A stretch of DNA of 64,000 nt from Chelatococcus albus (GCF_030067675.1 NZ_JASJEV010000006.1:240074-304073); one strand, 5' to 3'. Numbered from the stretch's first letter, positions 1 to 11,503 are shown. The notes: generated from the letters alone by a model not told the origin. Program-made: numbers and translations.

Positions 1-294
1 GGCGATGCCGCGCCGCTGGCGGTCCTCGCGCACGTAGATCGAGTGCTCCACCGTGCGGTGATAGCCGGCGCCGGCGCGGAAGTCGCCGAAGGAGGCGAAG
101 CCCGCGATCTCGCCCGCCTCCTCCGCCACAAGGACGGGGAAGCCTTGGGTTTCCCGCCCGGCGAACCAGGCGCGCCGTTCGGCGAGATCCGCGGGCTCGT
201 AGCGCCAGATGGCGAGGGTGTGGGCGATGTGGTGGTTGTGGATGGCGAGGATCGCCGGCAGGTCGGCCTCCGCGGCCGGGCGGATCGCGGTCAC
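1..294 (-). CDS. GNAT-family N-acetyltransferase, phosphinothricin-acetyltransferase-like (partial)
   Basis: This is the N-terminal ~98 residues of an acetyl-CoA-dependent N-acetyltransferase; the gene runs off the left edge of the window. The protein begins TAIRPAAEADLPAILAIHNH after a GTG start, the opening typical of the Pat/YwnH branch of GNAT enzymes. The segment ending RQRRGIA at the window edge is the start of the acetyl-CoA binding loop (R/Q-x-x-G-x-A/G). The GTG start overlaps the stop codon of the upstream GNAT gene (GTGA), so the two are translationally coupled. The substrate cannot be told from the sequence. The family includes enzymes acetylating amino acids and phosphinothricin. 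Confidence 0.85.
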   Translation of the reverse strand, partial: MTAIRPAAEADLPAILAIHNHHIAHTLAIWRYEPADLAERRAWFAGRETQGFPVLVAEEAGEIAGFASFGDFRAGAGYHRTVEHSIYVREDRQRRGIA

Positions 295-863
295 GGCTGC
301 CCGAGCTCCTTGTAGAAGATCACCGTGGGGGCGCGGCGCCCGTCGGGTGTGAAGGCGTGGTTCGGCACGGTGCCGACCTCGATCCAGCCGCAATGGCGGT
401 AGAGCCGGTCGCCGGCACTACCCTTCTCGGTGTCGAGGAGGAGGAGCGTGCGCCCCGCCTGGCGCGCCGCCTCTTCCGCGGCGGTGAGGAGGCGCTTGCC
501 GAGCCCCTGCCGGCGCAGGCCGGAATGGACGAGCATCTTGCCGATCTCCGCCCGGTGCGGGGCGTTGGGCTGATGCGCGAAGGTGACGACGACGGTGCCG
601 ACGAGCCTGCCCGCGGCCTCGGCCACGAGGAGGACGCGGCCGCCCGCCGTGATCTCCGGCAATTGCCCGCGCCAGAAGGCAGTGGCCTCGGCCTCGGTGA
701 AGCCGGCCATGAAATTCACCGAGGCGCCGTGGGCGACCGCGTCGACGAGGACGGCGGCGAGCTCCGGCAACCGCCGCTCCGCCTCGACCGCGCCGAGGGC
801 CCTGATCGCGATCACGCCGACTGTCGTCGGCGGCGTCGTCACATCATTCATCATCGTCCTCAT
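291..863 (-). CDS. GNAT-family N-acetyltransferase
   Basis: This encodes a 190-residue acetyltransferase. The core GNAT motif is visible at about residues 107-125 (EIGKMLVHSGLRRQGLGKRL), containing the R-x-x-G-x-G/A acetyl-CoA pyrophosphate-binding loop. It is followed by LLLLDTEKGSAGDRLY and a GW-I-E-V-G strand typical of the C-terminal half. The ATG at 863 was chosen because it overlaps the stop codon of the upstream XRE/cupin gene (ATGA); the reading frame stays open further upstream, but only as the antisense or alternative frame of that gene. It is the middle gene of a three-gene coupled operon (regulator, GNAT, GNAT). The substrate is unknown. Confidence 0.9.
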   Translation of the reverse strand: MRTMMNDVTTPPTTVGVIAIRALGAVEAERRLPELAAVLVDAVAHGASVNFMAGFTEAEATAFWRGQLPEITAGGRVLLVAEAAGRLVGTVVVTFAHQPNAPHRAEIGKMLVHSGLRRQGLGKRLLTAAEEAARQAGRTLLLLDTEKGSAGDRLYRHCGWIEVGTVPNHAFTPDGRRAPTVIFYKELGQP

Positions 864-1468
864 GGAAGGCACCGGTCGGTCATGGTGAGCACCACGGCGT
901 AGCGGACCGGGCGCCCGCTCGTGTTGCGAAAACGGATGGGGCCGTCGAGGCGCATGTGCAGGCAGTCGCCCGTGGCGAGCCGGTGCGCGGCCGCGCCCAC
1001 CGTCAGCTCGAGCTCGCCGTCGAGCACCCACACGTGCTGGTCGATCGTGCGCATCGTCCAGGGATTGTCGAAGCGCACGTCGGCGCCGGGCGGAAAGGTG
1101 ACGTCGACGATCTCGACCGGCGAGCCGGTGCCGGGCGGCGTCACGTCGCGGCGGAGGTAGCCGCTCGCCGGATCGCGCCAGACGGGCTGGGCCGCGGCGC
1201 GCGACAGGGGATCGCCGCTGCGCCGGTCGTCGGCGAAGACGGCAGCCAGGCTGATGCCGAGCCCGGCGCAGAGCCGCCCGAGGAGGGCTGCCGTCGGGCT
1301 CGACTCGCCGCGCTCGATGCGGGAGATCATGGCGCGGCTGATGCCGGCGCGCCCGGCGAGCTCGTCGAGGGTCAGGCCGGCGGCCGTGCGCATGGCCTTG
1401 AGGCGGCGGCCGAGGCGGATGTCGAGGTTGTCGGCAAGAGCGGCTGATTCCATGATAGTAGAATTCAT
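860..1468 (-). CDS. XRE-family transcriptional regulator with C-terminal cupin domain
   Basis: This is a 202-residue cytoplasmic DNA-binding regulator. Residues ~17-72 form a helix-turn-helix of the XRE/Cro type (RRLKAMRTAAGLTLDELAGR, then SRAMISRIERGESSPTAALL). Residues ~110-195 form a small cupin barrel (FPPGADVRF, WVLDGELELTV, GDCLHMRLDGPIRF). This architecture is common in regulators that sense small metabolites and control neighbouring enzymes. It heads a coupled operon with two acetyltransferases, so regulation of those genes and of itself is a reasonable inference. An alternative start lies at 1453 (MESAAL); neither start has a clear ribosome binding site. Confidence 0.9.
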   Translation of the reverse strand: MNSTIMESAALADNLDIRLGRRLKAMRTAAGLTLDELAGRAGISRAMISRIERGESSPTAALLGRLCAGLGISLAAVFADDRRSGDPLSRAAAQPVWRDPASGYLRRDVTPPGTGSPVEIVDVTFPPGADVRFDNPWTMRTIDQHVWVLDGELELTVGAAAHRLATGDCLHMRLDGPIRFRNTSGRPVRYAVVLTMTDRCLP

Positions 1469-1630
1469 CCACGATCATGGAGCGACAAGCCCGAATGGCG
1501 GGCACCGTGCCCGTTGTTTGGGCAGCGTCACGGCGGCGCTCGTTCCGCGCCGCGTCCCTGACGCCGCTTGGCGAAGCGTCGCCGCGCTGCTATGCCCGCG
1601 CGACAAGGTTAATGCCGCCTCGGGCCAGGA

Positions 1631-3436
<1,806 letters not shown>

Positions 3437-3648
3437 GCGGCAGGGGCGCGCTCGCGCATGCAGCGTGCCGAACGACCGGTCAGGACTCGCGGCAACCACT
3501 TCCGGTCATCCCGGGGCCGAGCGCAGCGTGGCTCCCGCCCCGCCCCGAGCCCTCCGCGCCCGAAAGGGCGGCGGAGATAAGGACGCCGGAGGGCCGCGAC
3601 AGGGCGCATGCGGCTGCCTGTCCCGCCGCCGGACGGCGGCGGCATGAA

Positions 3649-3671
3649 AAAGGGCCCCGAACGGGCCCTTT
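3649..3671 (-). terminator. Rho-independent terminator of trxA
   Basis: A perfect 9-bp stem (AAAGGGCCC at 3649-3657 with GGGCCCTTT at 3663-3671) closes a 5-nt loop, 24 bp past the trxA stop codon. On the minus strand the stem runs into five consecutive T residues, the classic intrinsic-terminator arrangement. Confidence 0.85.
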
Positions 3672-3694
3672 CCCTTGCGCGCTGTCGATCTCGG

Positions 3695-4015
3695 TCAGAC
3701 CGAGGCGGTGATCCACTTCGACAGGTCGCTCTTCGGTGCCGCGCCCACCTTCTGGCCGGCGAGCTTGCCGTCCTTGAACAGCATCAAGGTCGGGATCGAG
3801 CGGATGCCGAACTGCGCCGCGACGTTCGGGTTCTCGTCGACGTTGAGCTTCACCACCTTGACCTTGCCGGCCATCTCCGCGGCGATCTCTTCGAGCGCCG
3901 GCGCGATCATGCGGCAGGGGCCGCACCATTCCGCCCAGAAGTCGACGACGACGGGCTCGGAGGATTTCAGGACGTCGGCTTCGAAGCTCGCGTCGGTCAC
4001 CTTGGCGGTCGCCAT
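3695..4015 (-). CDS. trxA: Thioredoxin 1
   Basis: This is a 106-residue cytoplasmic dithiol oxidoreductase. The active site WCGPC is at residues 30-34 and the cis-proline motif SIPTL is present, as is the usual DFWAEW approach strand. It reduces protein disulfides and serves ribonucleotide reductase and peroxiredoxins. It lies 79 bp downstream of addA on the same strand. A good intrinsic terminator follows it, so it may be the last gene of the long divL-addA chain or have its own promoter in the 79-bp gap. Confidence 0.98.
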   Translation of the reverse strand: MATAKVTDASFEADVLKSSEPVVVDFWAEWCGPCRMIAPALEEIAAEMAGKVKVVKLNVDENPNVAAQFGIRSIPTLMLFKDGKLAGQKVGAAPKSDLSKWITASV

Positions 4016-4094
4016 GATCCAATCCTTTCACCGGGGGAGGCGCGTGGAGCGCCTCACGAGTCGGAAGCGAAGGTAGGAAGCGCCCGCCGGCCGG

Positions 4095-7000
4095 TCAAGG
4101 CAAGGCTGGCCTGCGTCCCGCGAGGGCGAGAAGCGCTTCGTCGAGCACATCGGGCGCAATCTCGAAGACCCGGGGACCAGCAGTGAAGACGAGGAAGGCG
4201 CGCACGGGCCGGTCCGGATAGAGCTGCATGAGCAGCGCCCGATAGGCCGAAAGCTGCGCCACGTGCTCGCGGCGCAGGTCCGCGACATCGCAAGGCGCTG
4301 CGGCCGTCGTCTTGAAATCGGCGACGAGCACAGCCTCGGCCAGGACCGCGAGGCGGTCGATCTGGCCGGAGACCGGCACCTCGCCGCCCGGCAGCGCGAG
4401 CGTGCCCGCGATCGGCACTTCCGCCCGCCCGGCCGGCCCGAAGAGGGCCGCGAGCTCGGGCTCGGCGAGGAGGGCGAGCGCATCCGCGACGATGCGCGCC
4501 TGCTGCTCACCGGCAAGACGGGCCCCGCGCGCCGCCACATAGGCGAGCGCGGCGGCGGCACGGCCCTCGGGAGGCACTCCGGGCAGATGCTCGACGAGCG
4601 CATGCACGAGCGTGCCGATGCGCCGCGCCTCGGCGACGAAGGGGCCGTCGCCCGGGCGCGCCACAGCATCCGCCGCGCCGAGCGCGCTGGAGGGTCTGAG
4701 GGGCGGCGCCGCCTCCGGCTCCGCGAAGACCGGCGCATGGAGCCAGTCGGGCTCGGCAACGGCGGCGACCGGCGCGGCTGGCGGGCTCTCCGCCGCGCAG
4801 GGCGCCTTGCCCGGATCGTGCCAACGCCATACCGGCGCGCCGCAGACGTCCGTGCCCTCGACGAGGCCGGGCGTGGCGGCCTCGAGGCTGCGGCGGATCA
4901 TCTGCGACCAGCACATCTGCGGCAGCGGCTTCGGCATGTCGTCCTTGTCGCGCCCGAGATTGGTGTAGGAGGCGACGACGAGTCGGTCCCTGGCGCGCGT
5001 CATCGCCACGTAGAGCAGGCGGTTGTGCTCCTCGGCGGCGCGCTCGCGCAGCACATCCCGCTCTGCCGCCACCGCCGGCGGGTCGAAGTCCTGGCGCGGC
5101 GACCAGACCGGCACCTTGGTCGCCTCCTCGCCGCGCCCGAGCGCGAGGGGCAGGAGCGGCGGGTCGTTGCGCCCGTTCGGCGCTTCGCAGCCGTCGGCGA
5201 GGATGACGACCGGCGCTTCCAGCCCCTTGGCGCCGTGCACGGTCATCACCCGGACCTCGTCGCGCGCGGCGTCCATGTCGCGCTTCACCTCGATCTCGGT
5301 GCGGGCGAAGTCGAGGAGGAAGGCGGAGAGGGAGGGGATGCGCCGCCGCTCGAAGGCGAGCGCCTGGGAGAGGAACTCGTCGATGGCATCGCCCGCTTCC
5401 GCCCCGAGCCGCGACACGAGCGCCCGCCGCCCGCCCCCGGGGCCGAGCAGCGTCGCGTAGAAGGCGAAGGGCCCGCCCCGGCCCGCGAGCGCGCGCCAGC
5501 TGTCGAGCGCGGCGACGGCGCGCGCGGCCGCGGCATCCTCCGCCACGCGCTCGCCCAGCGCTGCGGCGAGGCCCTGCCCCTCGGGCCGTCGCGCCGCAAG
5601 CCGCACGAGATCCTCGTCGGTGAGGCCGACGAGGGGGGATTTCAACGCCGCCGCCAGGGTGAGGTCGTCGTCGGGCAGCAGCGCGGCGCGCCCGGCCGCG
5701 AGGAGGTCGAGCACCGCGATGTGCTCGCCGAGGCGCAGGCGGTCGGCGCCGGCCACGGGCACGCCCGCCGTCTTCAGGGCGCGGATCACCGCCTCGAAGA
5801 AGCCGCCGCGCTTGCGCACGAGCACGAGGATGTCGCTCGGCGGCACGCGCCGGCCGCTCTCCTCGCCGCTCGTGGTCCAGTGCCTGACGGTGCGCGCGAT
5901 GCGCTGCGCGAGGCGTACCGACGGCGCGCTCGCTTCCGGCTCGTCGAGCGGCAGTACCCAGGCCTCGGGCTCGGCGCGCTCGCTCGGGCGCACGGTCTCC
6001 CACAGCTCGACGAGGCCCGGCGCGGTCAGCCGGGCGCTCTGGTGCACGGTGCCCATGGCGCCGCTCTCGAAGGACAGGCCCTTGAAATGCGCCGGATCGG
6101 CGAAGACGGTGTCGACCGCGCTCAGCACCTCGGCGGCCGAGCGGAAGGAGAGGGTGAGGCTGATCTCGTCGAAGGCGAGCCCGGCCTGCCGCGACCGGTC
6201 GCGGAAATGCCGGCCCGAGCCCTCGAACTCGCGCGGCTCGGCCCCCTGGAATCCGTAGATCGACTGCTTGGGGTCGCCCACGGCGAAGAGCGTGCGGGCC
6301 TTGATGCCCGCACCCTCGCCGGCGGTGAACTCCTCCGTCAGGCGCTTCAGGATCGCCCATTGCTGAGGGTTCGTGTCCTGCGCCTCGTCCACGAGCACGT
6401 GGTCGACGCCGGCGTCGAGCTTGTAGAGCACCCAGGCTGCGTCGGCGCGCTCGAGGAGTGCGACGGTGCGGGCGATGAGATCGTCGAAGTCGAGTGCGCC
6501 GCGCGCGTTCTTCAGGGCCTCGACGCGGGTGAAGACGGCCTGCGCCAGGGTCAGCAGCGCCGCTGTGCGCGCCACCGCCGCGGCCGCCTTCAGGCGCTCG
6601 TCGAGGGCGGCGAGCCGGTCGCGCTCGTCGCGCAGGCGGGCGGCAAGGCCCTCGTCTACGGCCTTCGTCACGAAGGCCCGGTCGCTGCGGGGTGTGCCTT
6701 CCCTGGTGAAGAAGACGGCGCGATAGAGGGCGAGCCGCGCGGAATGATCGGCCGCCGCCGCGGCGGCGGCGAGGTCGCCGGCCCGCGTCTCGTCCGTCGC
6801 CTTGCCGGTGCGCAGCCGCGCCGCGATCGCCGGCCATTCCGCCGGCGGGAGCCCCTCCTCCAGCATGGCGCGCTCGATGCCCGTCGCCGTCTCGCCCGGC
6901 GCGAGGCCGAGGGCGCCGGCGAGCGCCTTCATGACGGCAGCGAGATCCTCGGGCCGGCGTGCGTGCCGGCGCAGGAAGTCCTTCTCCTTCAGTGCCGCCG

Positions 7001-7595
7001 CGATGGCCTCGGCGATGCCGTCGTCGCCCGTCTGCGCCGCAACCACCGCGAGCGCCTCGGCGAGCGCGGGGTCCGTGCCGAGGGCCGCCGCGGCCATGAC
7101 CTCGGCCCGGGCGCGGGCGAGAAGGTCGGCGCTCGCCGTGTCGTCCAGAACCTCGAAGCGCGCCGGCACGTTGGCCTCGAAGGGGAAGAGGTGCAGGATC
7201 CGCTCGCAGAAGGCGTGGATCGTCTCGATCTTGAGCCCGCCCGGCGTTTCGACGGCCCGGGCGAAAAGCTGGCGCGCGGCCTCGAGCTTCTGGCGGGACG
7301 GCCGCTCGCCTTCGAGGCGGGTGAGCACATCGGCGAGGCCGGTGTCGTCGAGGCCGACCCAGCGGCCGAGCTCGGCGAAGACGCGGTTTGCCATGTTGGC
7401 GGCCGCCGCCTTGGTGAAGGTGAGGCAGAGGAGGCGCGACGGGTCCGTGCCGGCGAGCAGCAGGCGCAGCACCCGGTCGGCGAGCACCTTGGTCTTGCCG
7501 GCACCGGCATTGGCCGACACCCAGGCGGAGACGCCGGGATCGGCAGCGCGGCGCTGGTCCTCGAGGGTCTTCCGCGGGACGACGAGATCGTTCAC
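4095..7595 (-). CDS. addA: Double-strand break repair helicase AddA
   Basis: This encodes a 1166-residue UvrD/RecB-type helicase with a C-terminal nuclease domain, the RecBCD-equivalent found in alphaproteobacteria. Walker A is SANAGAGKT at residues ~27-35, and Walker B reads VDEAQDTNPQQW. The helicase motif VMTVHGAKGLEAPVV and the motif LLYVAMTRARDRLVVA follow. The C-terminal RecB-like nuclease keeps its signature LVADFKT (Asp and Lys of the PD-(D/E)xK fold). With AddB it resects broken DNA ends for RecA loading. The GTG start at 7595 overlaps the addB stop (GTGA), so the two subunits are translationally coupled. Confidence 0.96.
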   Translation of the reverse strand: MNDLVVPRKTLEDQRRAADPGVSAWVSANAGAGKTKVLADRVLRLLLAGTDPSRLLCLTFTKAAAANMANRVFAELGRWVGLDDTGLADVLTRLEGERPSRQKLEAARQLFARAVETPGGLKIETIHAFCERILHLFPFEANVPARFEVLDDTASADLLARARAEVMAAAALGTDPALAEALAVVAAQTGDDGIAEAIAAALKEKDFLRRHARRPEDLAAVMKALAGALGLAPGETATGIERAMLEEGLPPAEWPAIAARLRTGKATDETRAGDLAAAAAAADHSARLALYRAVFFTREGTPRSDRAFVTKAVDEGLAARLRDERDRLAALDERLKAAAAVARTAALLTLAQAVFTRVEALKNARGALDFDDLIARTVALLERADAAWVLYKLDAGVDHVLVDEAQDTNPQQWAILKRLTEEFTAGEGAGIKARTLFAVGDPKQSIYGFQGAEPREFEGSGRHFRDRSRQAGLAFDEISLTLSFRSAAEVLSAVDTVFADPAHFKGLSFESGAMGTVHQSARLTAPGLVELWETVRPSERAEPEAWVLPLDEPEASAPSVRLAQRIARTVRHWTTSGEESGRRVPPSDILVLVRKRGGFFEAVIRALKTAGVPVAGADRLRLGEHIAVLDLLAAGRAALLPDDDLTLAAALKSPLVGLTDEDLVRLAARRPEGQGLAAALGERVAEDAAAARAVAALDSWRALAGRGGPFAFYATLLGPGGGRRALVSRLGAEAGDAIDEFLSQALAFERRRIPSLSAFLLDFARTEIEVKRDMDAARDEVRVMTVHGAKGLEAPVVILADGCEAPNGRNDPPLLPLALGRGEEATKVPVWSPRQDFDPPAVAAERDVLRERAAEEHNRLLYVAMTRARDRLVVASYTNLGRDKDDMPKPLPQMCWSQMIRRSLEAATPGLVEGTDVCGAPVWRWHDPGKAPCAAESPPAAPVAAVAEPDWLHAPVFAEPEAAPPLRPSSALGAADAVARPGDGPFVAEARRIGTLVHALVEHLPGVPPEGRAAAALAYVAARGARLAGEQQARIVADALALLAEPELAALFGPAGRAEVPIAGTLALPGGEVPVSGQIDRLAVLAEAVLVADFKTTAAAPCDVADLRREHVAQLSAYRALLMQLYPDRPVRAFLVFTAGPRVFEIAPDVLDEALLALAGRRPALP

Positions 7596-10500
7596 GGCTC
7601 GCCTCCCGCATCCCCGGTCCCGCCGGTGGCCGACCATTCCTTGATGCGGGCGAGGTGATCGTAGGGCCCGAAGCGCCGCGCGAATTCCGCGAAGGGCCGT
7701 GAGGCAAAGCCCTGCTCGCCCATGGCGTAGCGGGCGATGAGTCGGGCGAGCTTGGTGAAATGCTCCTCGATCACGTCCCGCATCGGCCGCGCCGCTTCCC
7801 CCGCGTCGCGGACGGGCCTGTCCGGCGCGATCTCCGGCTGGCCGGCCCGCACGTAGAGAAGGTCGACGTCGGGCACGGCGGCGATGCCCGGGAAGCCGCC
7901 CCGGACGAGCATGGCGGCCTCCAGCGTGAGCTGCGGCGAGAAGCCGGTGACGACCTGCGGGGCGCTCGGCGGCTGGCCGGTCTTGAAGTCGACGATGGTG
8001 ACGCCGCCGTCGCGCCGCTCCTCGATGCGATCGGCGCGGGCGCGCAGGACAAAGGGCTCGCCCTCCGGCATCGGGATGGAAATGCGCCCCGGGCACTCAG
8101 CGTGGACCCGCAGGATCTGCGGGCGTCGCGCCCGTTCCCAGGCGAGGAAGGCTTCCGCGAAGCGCAGGAAGCGCGGCCACCAGAGGCTCGCCACGTCGGG
8201 ATAGGGCGCGAGCGGGCGGAAGGCCTCCTCGCCGATGGCGAGGAAGCGCTCGCGCGCGTCCGCCGGCAACTGGCCCGGGTGAGCCATGGCGAAGCGGCCG
8301 AGGGCGTCATGGATGATCGAGCCGCGGTCCGCGGCGCCGGGTGGCACGGCGAGATCGTCGAGCGGGTCGAGTTTCAGCACGTGTTTGGCGAAGATCGCGT
8401 AAGGGTCGCGGATCAGGGTCTCGATCTCGGTGACCGAAAGCGAGCGCGGCACGAGGTCGAGGGGCGGCTTCGGCGCCGGGCGGCGCAAGGCCGCGACCGG
8501 GCGCGGCCTCTCGAGGGCGGCGGCGAGCCGGCGGTAGCGCTCGCCTGCCGCGAGCGCACGCCCCCAGGCCACCTCGCCGGCGAGCGCCCGCATGCGCTGC
8601 AGGAAGCGCGAGGGCACGGTCGGCGCGCTGTCGCGCTTCTGGGCGCGCGTGACGACGGCATCGCGCACGCCGAGGGCCTGCACGAAGTCGTGCGCCGTCT
8701 GGCCGATGCGCCGCTCGGGCTGCGTCAGGCCGAGGGCGAGCCGCATGGGCCGGTTGAGGAAGGCGTCTGTGCGCGTCGCCGGCGGCCACACCGTCTCGTC
8801 GAGCCCGCCGAGGACGATGCGGTCGGTCTCGAGCAGGCGGGCCTCCAGCAGGCCCCAGATCTTCACGCGCCGATGCACCGGGCCGGCGCGGCGCACCACC
8901 TGCCCCTCCATCAGCGCGGCGAAGAAGGCGGGATAATCCGCGAAGCGGCCGGTAATGCCGGCGGCATGGGCCGCGGCGATGTCGTCGAAGAGGGCGCTCA
9001 GCGCCTCGCCGGCCTCCCCGGCGAAGGCCGCCGGCGCGGCTTCCTCCGCCGCCCCGCCCGAGACGGCGCGCAGCACCTCGGCATGCCGGCCGACGAGAGC
9101 CACGAGGTCCACCGCCGCCTCCGCATGGTTGCCCGGATCGAAGCCCGCGAAGGCGGCCTCGATGCGCTTGAGGAGGTCAGCGACCCCCTCCCAGTCCGCC
9201 TTGCCCAGACGCTTCAGTGGCCGCGGCGCGTGGCGCTCCTGCGCCTCCGTCCGCCGCTCGTCGAGGACGGCGAAGAGGCCGGCGAGGCCGGGCGGGGGAG
9301 CAGGGCCGCGCAGGAGGCCGATCTCCAGCGCCGCTGCCGCGCGCTCCGCGGCGGCGCGCGGCAGGCCGAAGGTCGCGAGCGGATGGGCGAGGAGGGCCAG
9401 CAGGGGGCCGGGGGCGAAGTCGGTGCTCGCCGCCTCGGCCACGAGCCGCGCCAGGCGCCCGGGCAGGCTGCGCCCGAGGGGCAGGCCGGCGGAATCCTCG
9501 ACGGCGATGCCCCAGCGCGCGAGTTCGGCGGCGACGCGCTCGGCAAGCGTGCGGTCGGGCGTGACGAGAGCCGCCGTGCGCTCCGGCTCCTCCAGGGCTT
9601 CACGCAGGGCGAGCGCGGCGGCGAGCGCCTCCTCGCGCTCGTCCGCTGCCTCCACGATGGCGAGCCCATCGAGGGCGGCGCGCACGGCCTCTGCGTCGGG
9701 CCGATGCGCGGGCGAGGCCCAGAGCTGGGTGGTGGCCGCCGGGCGCAGCGCCTCGCTGAGGAAGCGGCTGCGGGCGCATGCCGCCGCCGGCGGCGCGCCG
9801 AGGCTCGGCACGGCCTCGCGCGCCAGGCCGAGGGTGGCGAGAAGCCGGTTGAGCGCCGCCTGCGGATGGCTCGGGGCCGCGGCCTCCCGCTCGTCGCCGC
9901 CGATCGCCTCCCAGCTCGTCGCGTCGAGATCCCGATCGAGGCCCGGCAGCACGAGCGCGCCGTTGGGCAGCCGCGCGATGGCCGCGATGAGGCGTGCGGT
10001 GGAGGGGACGGAGCCGGTCGAGCCGGCGACGATCATGGGCGTTCTGGGCCGCTCGCGTTCGAGGCGCGCCGCTTCGGCGAGGACGAGGGCGTTGCGGCGC
10101 GCCGCCGGATCGCTCACCCCGCGCTCGGCGAGGATCGCCGGCCATTGCTCGGCCGCGATCTTCAGGAAGGCGAGAGTGATGGCGAAGTAGCGCGAATGGC
10201 GCTCCTCGACGAGGGTCGCGAGCGCGTCCCACGGCACGCCCTCGGTGGCGAGAGCGTCCATGAGGCGGGCGAGGTCGCCGGCGAGCGCGTAGGCGTCCGC
10301 GGGCGAGGCGGGTACGAGCAGGGGCTCGTGCTCGCCGAGGCGCAGCAGCGCCCGATCCACGGCCCGCGCCCAGGCGAGCACGAGGCGCGTCAGGACAAGC
10401 CGCCGCTCGCCGTCGGCGATGGCCGGCGGCAGGCCCGTGCCGAAGCTCTCGGGAAAGGAGCCGAGATCGGCGGCGAGCGCGAGTTCCGCCTCGTCGAGGT

Positions 10501-10750
10501 CGCCGAGGGGCACGATGCGCGGCAGGAGCACGCTCTTCGGCGCGAAGCGCTCGGCGAGATGGGTGGCGAACGCCCGCGCCGCGCGTCGCGTCGGCAGGTA
10601 GATGGTCGCGGCGGCGAGCGCGAGCGGATCGTCCCGGTCCGGGAAGCCCGACAGAAGCGTTCCGGACAGGAGCGCGTCGGCGAGGGTCGCCAGGAACGGT
10701 ACGCCCGGCGGGATGGTGAAGACGCGCGGCTCGGACGGGCGCGCCGTCAT
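7592..10750 (-). CDS. addB: Double-strand break repair protein AddB
   Basis: This 1052-residue partner of AddA is of the alphaproteobacterial AddB type. It begins MTARPSEPRVFTIPPGVPFL and has an inactivated helicase-like N-terminal half. A C-terminal PD-(D/E)xK nuclease domain has the motif VTIVDFKTGQPPSAPQV, preceded by LRARADRIEE. The two nuclease sites of AddA and AddB cut opposite strands during end resection. The ATG at 10750 shares one base with the stop codon of the upstream nucleotidyltransferase gene (TGATG), and the gene overlaps addA at its end, so it is embedded in a coupled chain. Confidence 0.95.
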   Translation of the reverse strand: MTARPSEPRVFTIPPGVPFLATLADALLSGTLLSGFPDRDDPLALAAATIYLPTRRAARAFATHLAERFAPKSVLLPRIVPLGDLDEAELALAADLGSFPESFGTGLPPAIADGERRLVLTRLVLAWARAVDRALLRLGEHEPLLVPASPADAYALAGDLARLMDALATEGVPWDALATLVEERHSRYFAITLAFLKIAAEQWPAILAERGVSDPAARRNALVLAEAARLERERPRTPMIVAGSTGSVPSTARLIAAIARLPNGALVLPGLDRDLDATSWEAIGGDEREAAAPSHPQAALNRLLATLGLAREAVPSLGAPPAAACARSRFLSEALRPAATTQLWASPAHRPDAEAVRAALDGLAIVEAADEREEALAAALALREALEEPERTAALVTPDRTLAERVAAELARWGIAVEDSAGLPLGRSLPGRLARLVAEAASTDFAPGPLLALLAHPLATFGLPRAAAERAAAALEIGLLRGPAPPPGLAGLFAVLDERRTEAQERHAPRPLKRLGKADWEGVADLLKRIEAAFAGFDPGNHAEAAVDLVALVGRHAEVLRAVSGGAAEEAAPAAFAGEAGEALSALFDDIAAAHAAGITGRFADYPAFFAALMEGQVVRRAGPVHRRVKIWGLLEARLLETDRIVLGGLDETVWPPATRTDAFLNRPMRLALGLTQPERRIGQTAHDFVQALGVRDAVVTRAQKRDSAPTVPSRFLQRMRALAGEVAWGRALAAGERYRRLAAALERPRPVAALRRPAPKPPLDLVPRSLSVTEIETLIRDPYAIFAKHVLKLDPLDDLAVPPGAADRGSIIHDALGRFAMAHPGQLPADARERFLAIGEEAFRPLAPYPDVASLWWPRFLRFAEAFLAWERARRPQILRVHAECPGRISIPMPEGEPFVLRARADRIEERRDGGVTIVDFKTGQPPSAPQVVTGFSPQLTLEAAMLVRGGFPGIAAVPDVDLLYVRAGQPEIAPDRPVRDAGEAARPMRDVIEEHFTKLARLIARYAMGEQGFASRPFAEFARRFGPYDHLARIKEWSATGGTGDAGGEP

Positions 10751-11487
10751 CACTTCACGCTCGCGGCGAGCGTCGCCTCGGCCTCGGCGATGGCCTCCGG
10801 CGTGCCCACGTGCAGCCACTGGCCGTCGAGGCGCAGGCCGTAGAGGCGCCGGCGCGCGATGGCGCGGTCGAAGAGGAGGTTGAGGGAGAAGGGTTCCTCC
10901 GGCGTGTCGGCGAAGAGCTCGGGCTTGAGGACCGCCACCCCGGCATAGACGAAGGGCGCGACGGCCCGCTCGCCGCGGCGCTCGAGCCGCCCCGCCTCGT
11001 CCATGAGGAAATCGCCGGCCCCGTCGTAGCCGATGCTCGTCGCGGCCGGGGCGACGAGGAGCAGGATGTCCATGCGCTCGGCGTCCCAGGCCTCGCCGAG
11101 GCGCGGCAGGTTCGGCTGCGGGCCCTCGATCCAGAAGGCGTCGGTGTTGAACAGCAGGAACGGGCCCGGGCCGAGGAGCGGCAGGGCCTTCTTCGTGCCG
11201 CCGCCCGTTTCGAGGAGGTGCGGGCGCTCGTCGGAGATGACGATCGCCGGCGCGCGGCGCCGCCGCACGTGGGCCTCAACGAGGTCGGCGAGGTGATGGA
11301 CGTTGACCACGGCGCGCGCGACGCCGGCCTCGGCGAGGCGGTCGAGCGCATGGTCGATGAGCGCCCGGCCGCCGACCTCGACGAGGGGCTTCGGCAGCCT
11401 GTCGGTGAGCGGGCGCATGCGCGTACCGAGGCCGGCGGCAAGGACCATGGCGCTGTCGGGAAGGCGGGCCTGGCGGGGGTCTGTCAT
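10750..11487 (-). CDS. Nucleotidyltransferase family protein, MurU-like sugar-1-phosphate uridylyltransferase
   Basis: This encodes a 245-residue nucleotidyltransferase. The signature MVLAAGLGTRMRPLTDRLPKP (residues 14-34) is the NTP-binding loop of sugar-phosphate nucleotidyltransferases, and FLLFNTDAFWI holds the metal-binding Asp region. In Pseudomonas, MurU converts MurNAc-1-phosphate to UDP-MurNAc after the kinase AmgK. Here the gene lies 16 bp downstream of a protein carrying an AmgK-like kinase domain, which supports a role in cell-wall sugar recycling. That assignment is inference from family and neighbourhood. It is coupled to addB. Confidence 0.88.
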   Translation of the reverse strand: MTDPRQARLPDSAMVLAAGLGTRMRPLTDRLPKPLVEVGGRALIDHALDRLAEAGVARAVVNVHHLADLVEAHVRRRRAPAIVISDERPHLLETGGGTKKALPLLGPGPFLLFNTDAFWIEGPQPNLPRLGEAWDAERMDILLLVAPAATSIGYDGAGDFLMDEAGRLERRGERAVAPFVYAGVAVLKPELFADTPEEPFSLNLLFDRAIARRRLYGLRLDGQWLHVGTPEAIAEAEATLAASVK

Positions 11488-11503
11488 GGCGGCACGGCGG
11501 GGC

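Noticed and set aside
4263..10843. Very long plus-strand frames (about 1000-1130 residues each) opposite addA and addB
   Set aside because: They are antisense shadows of high-GC genes with the third codon position fixed; residue composition is repetitive and no motif is visible.
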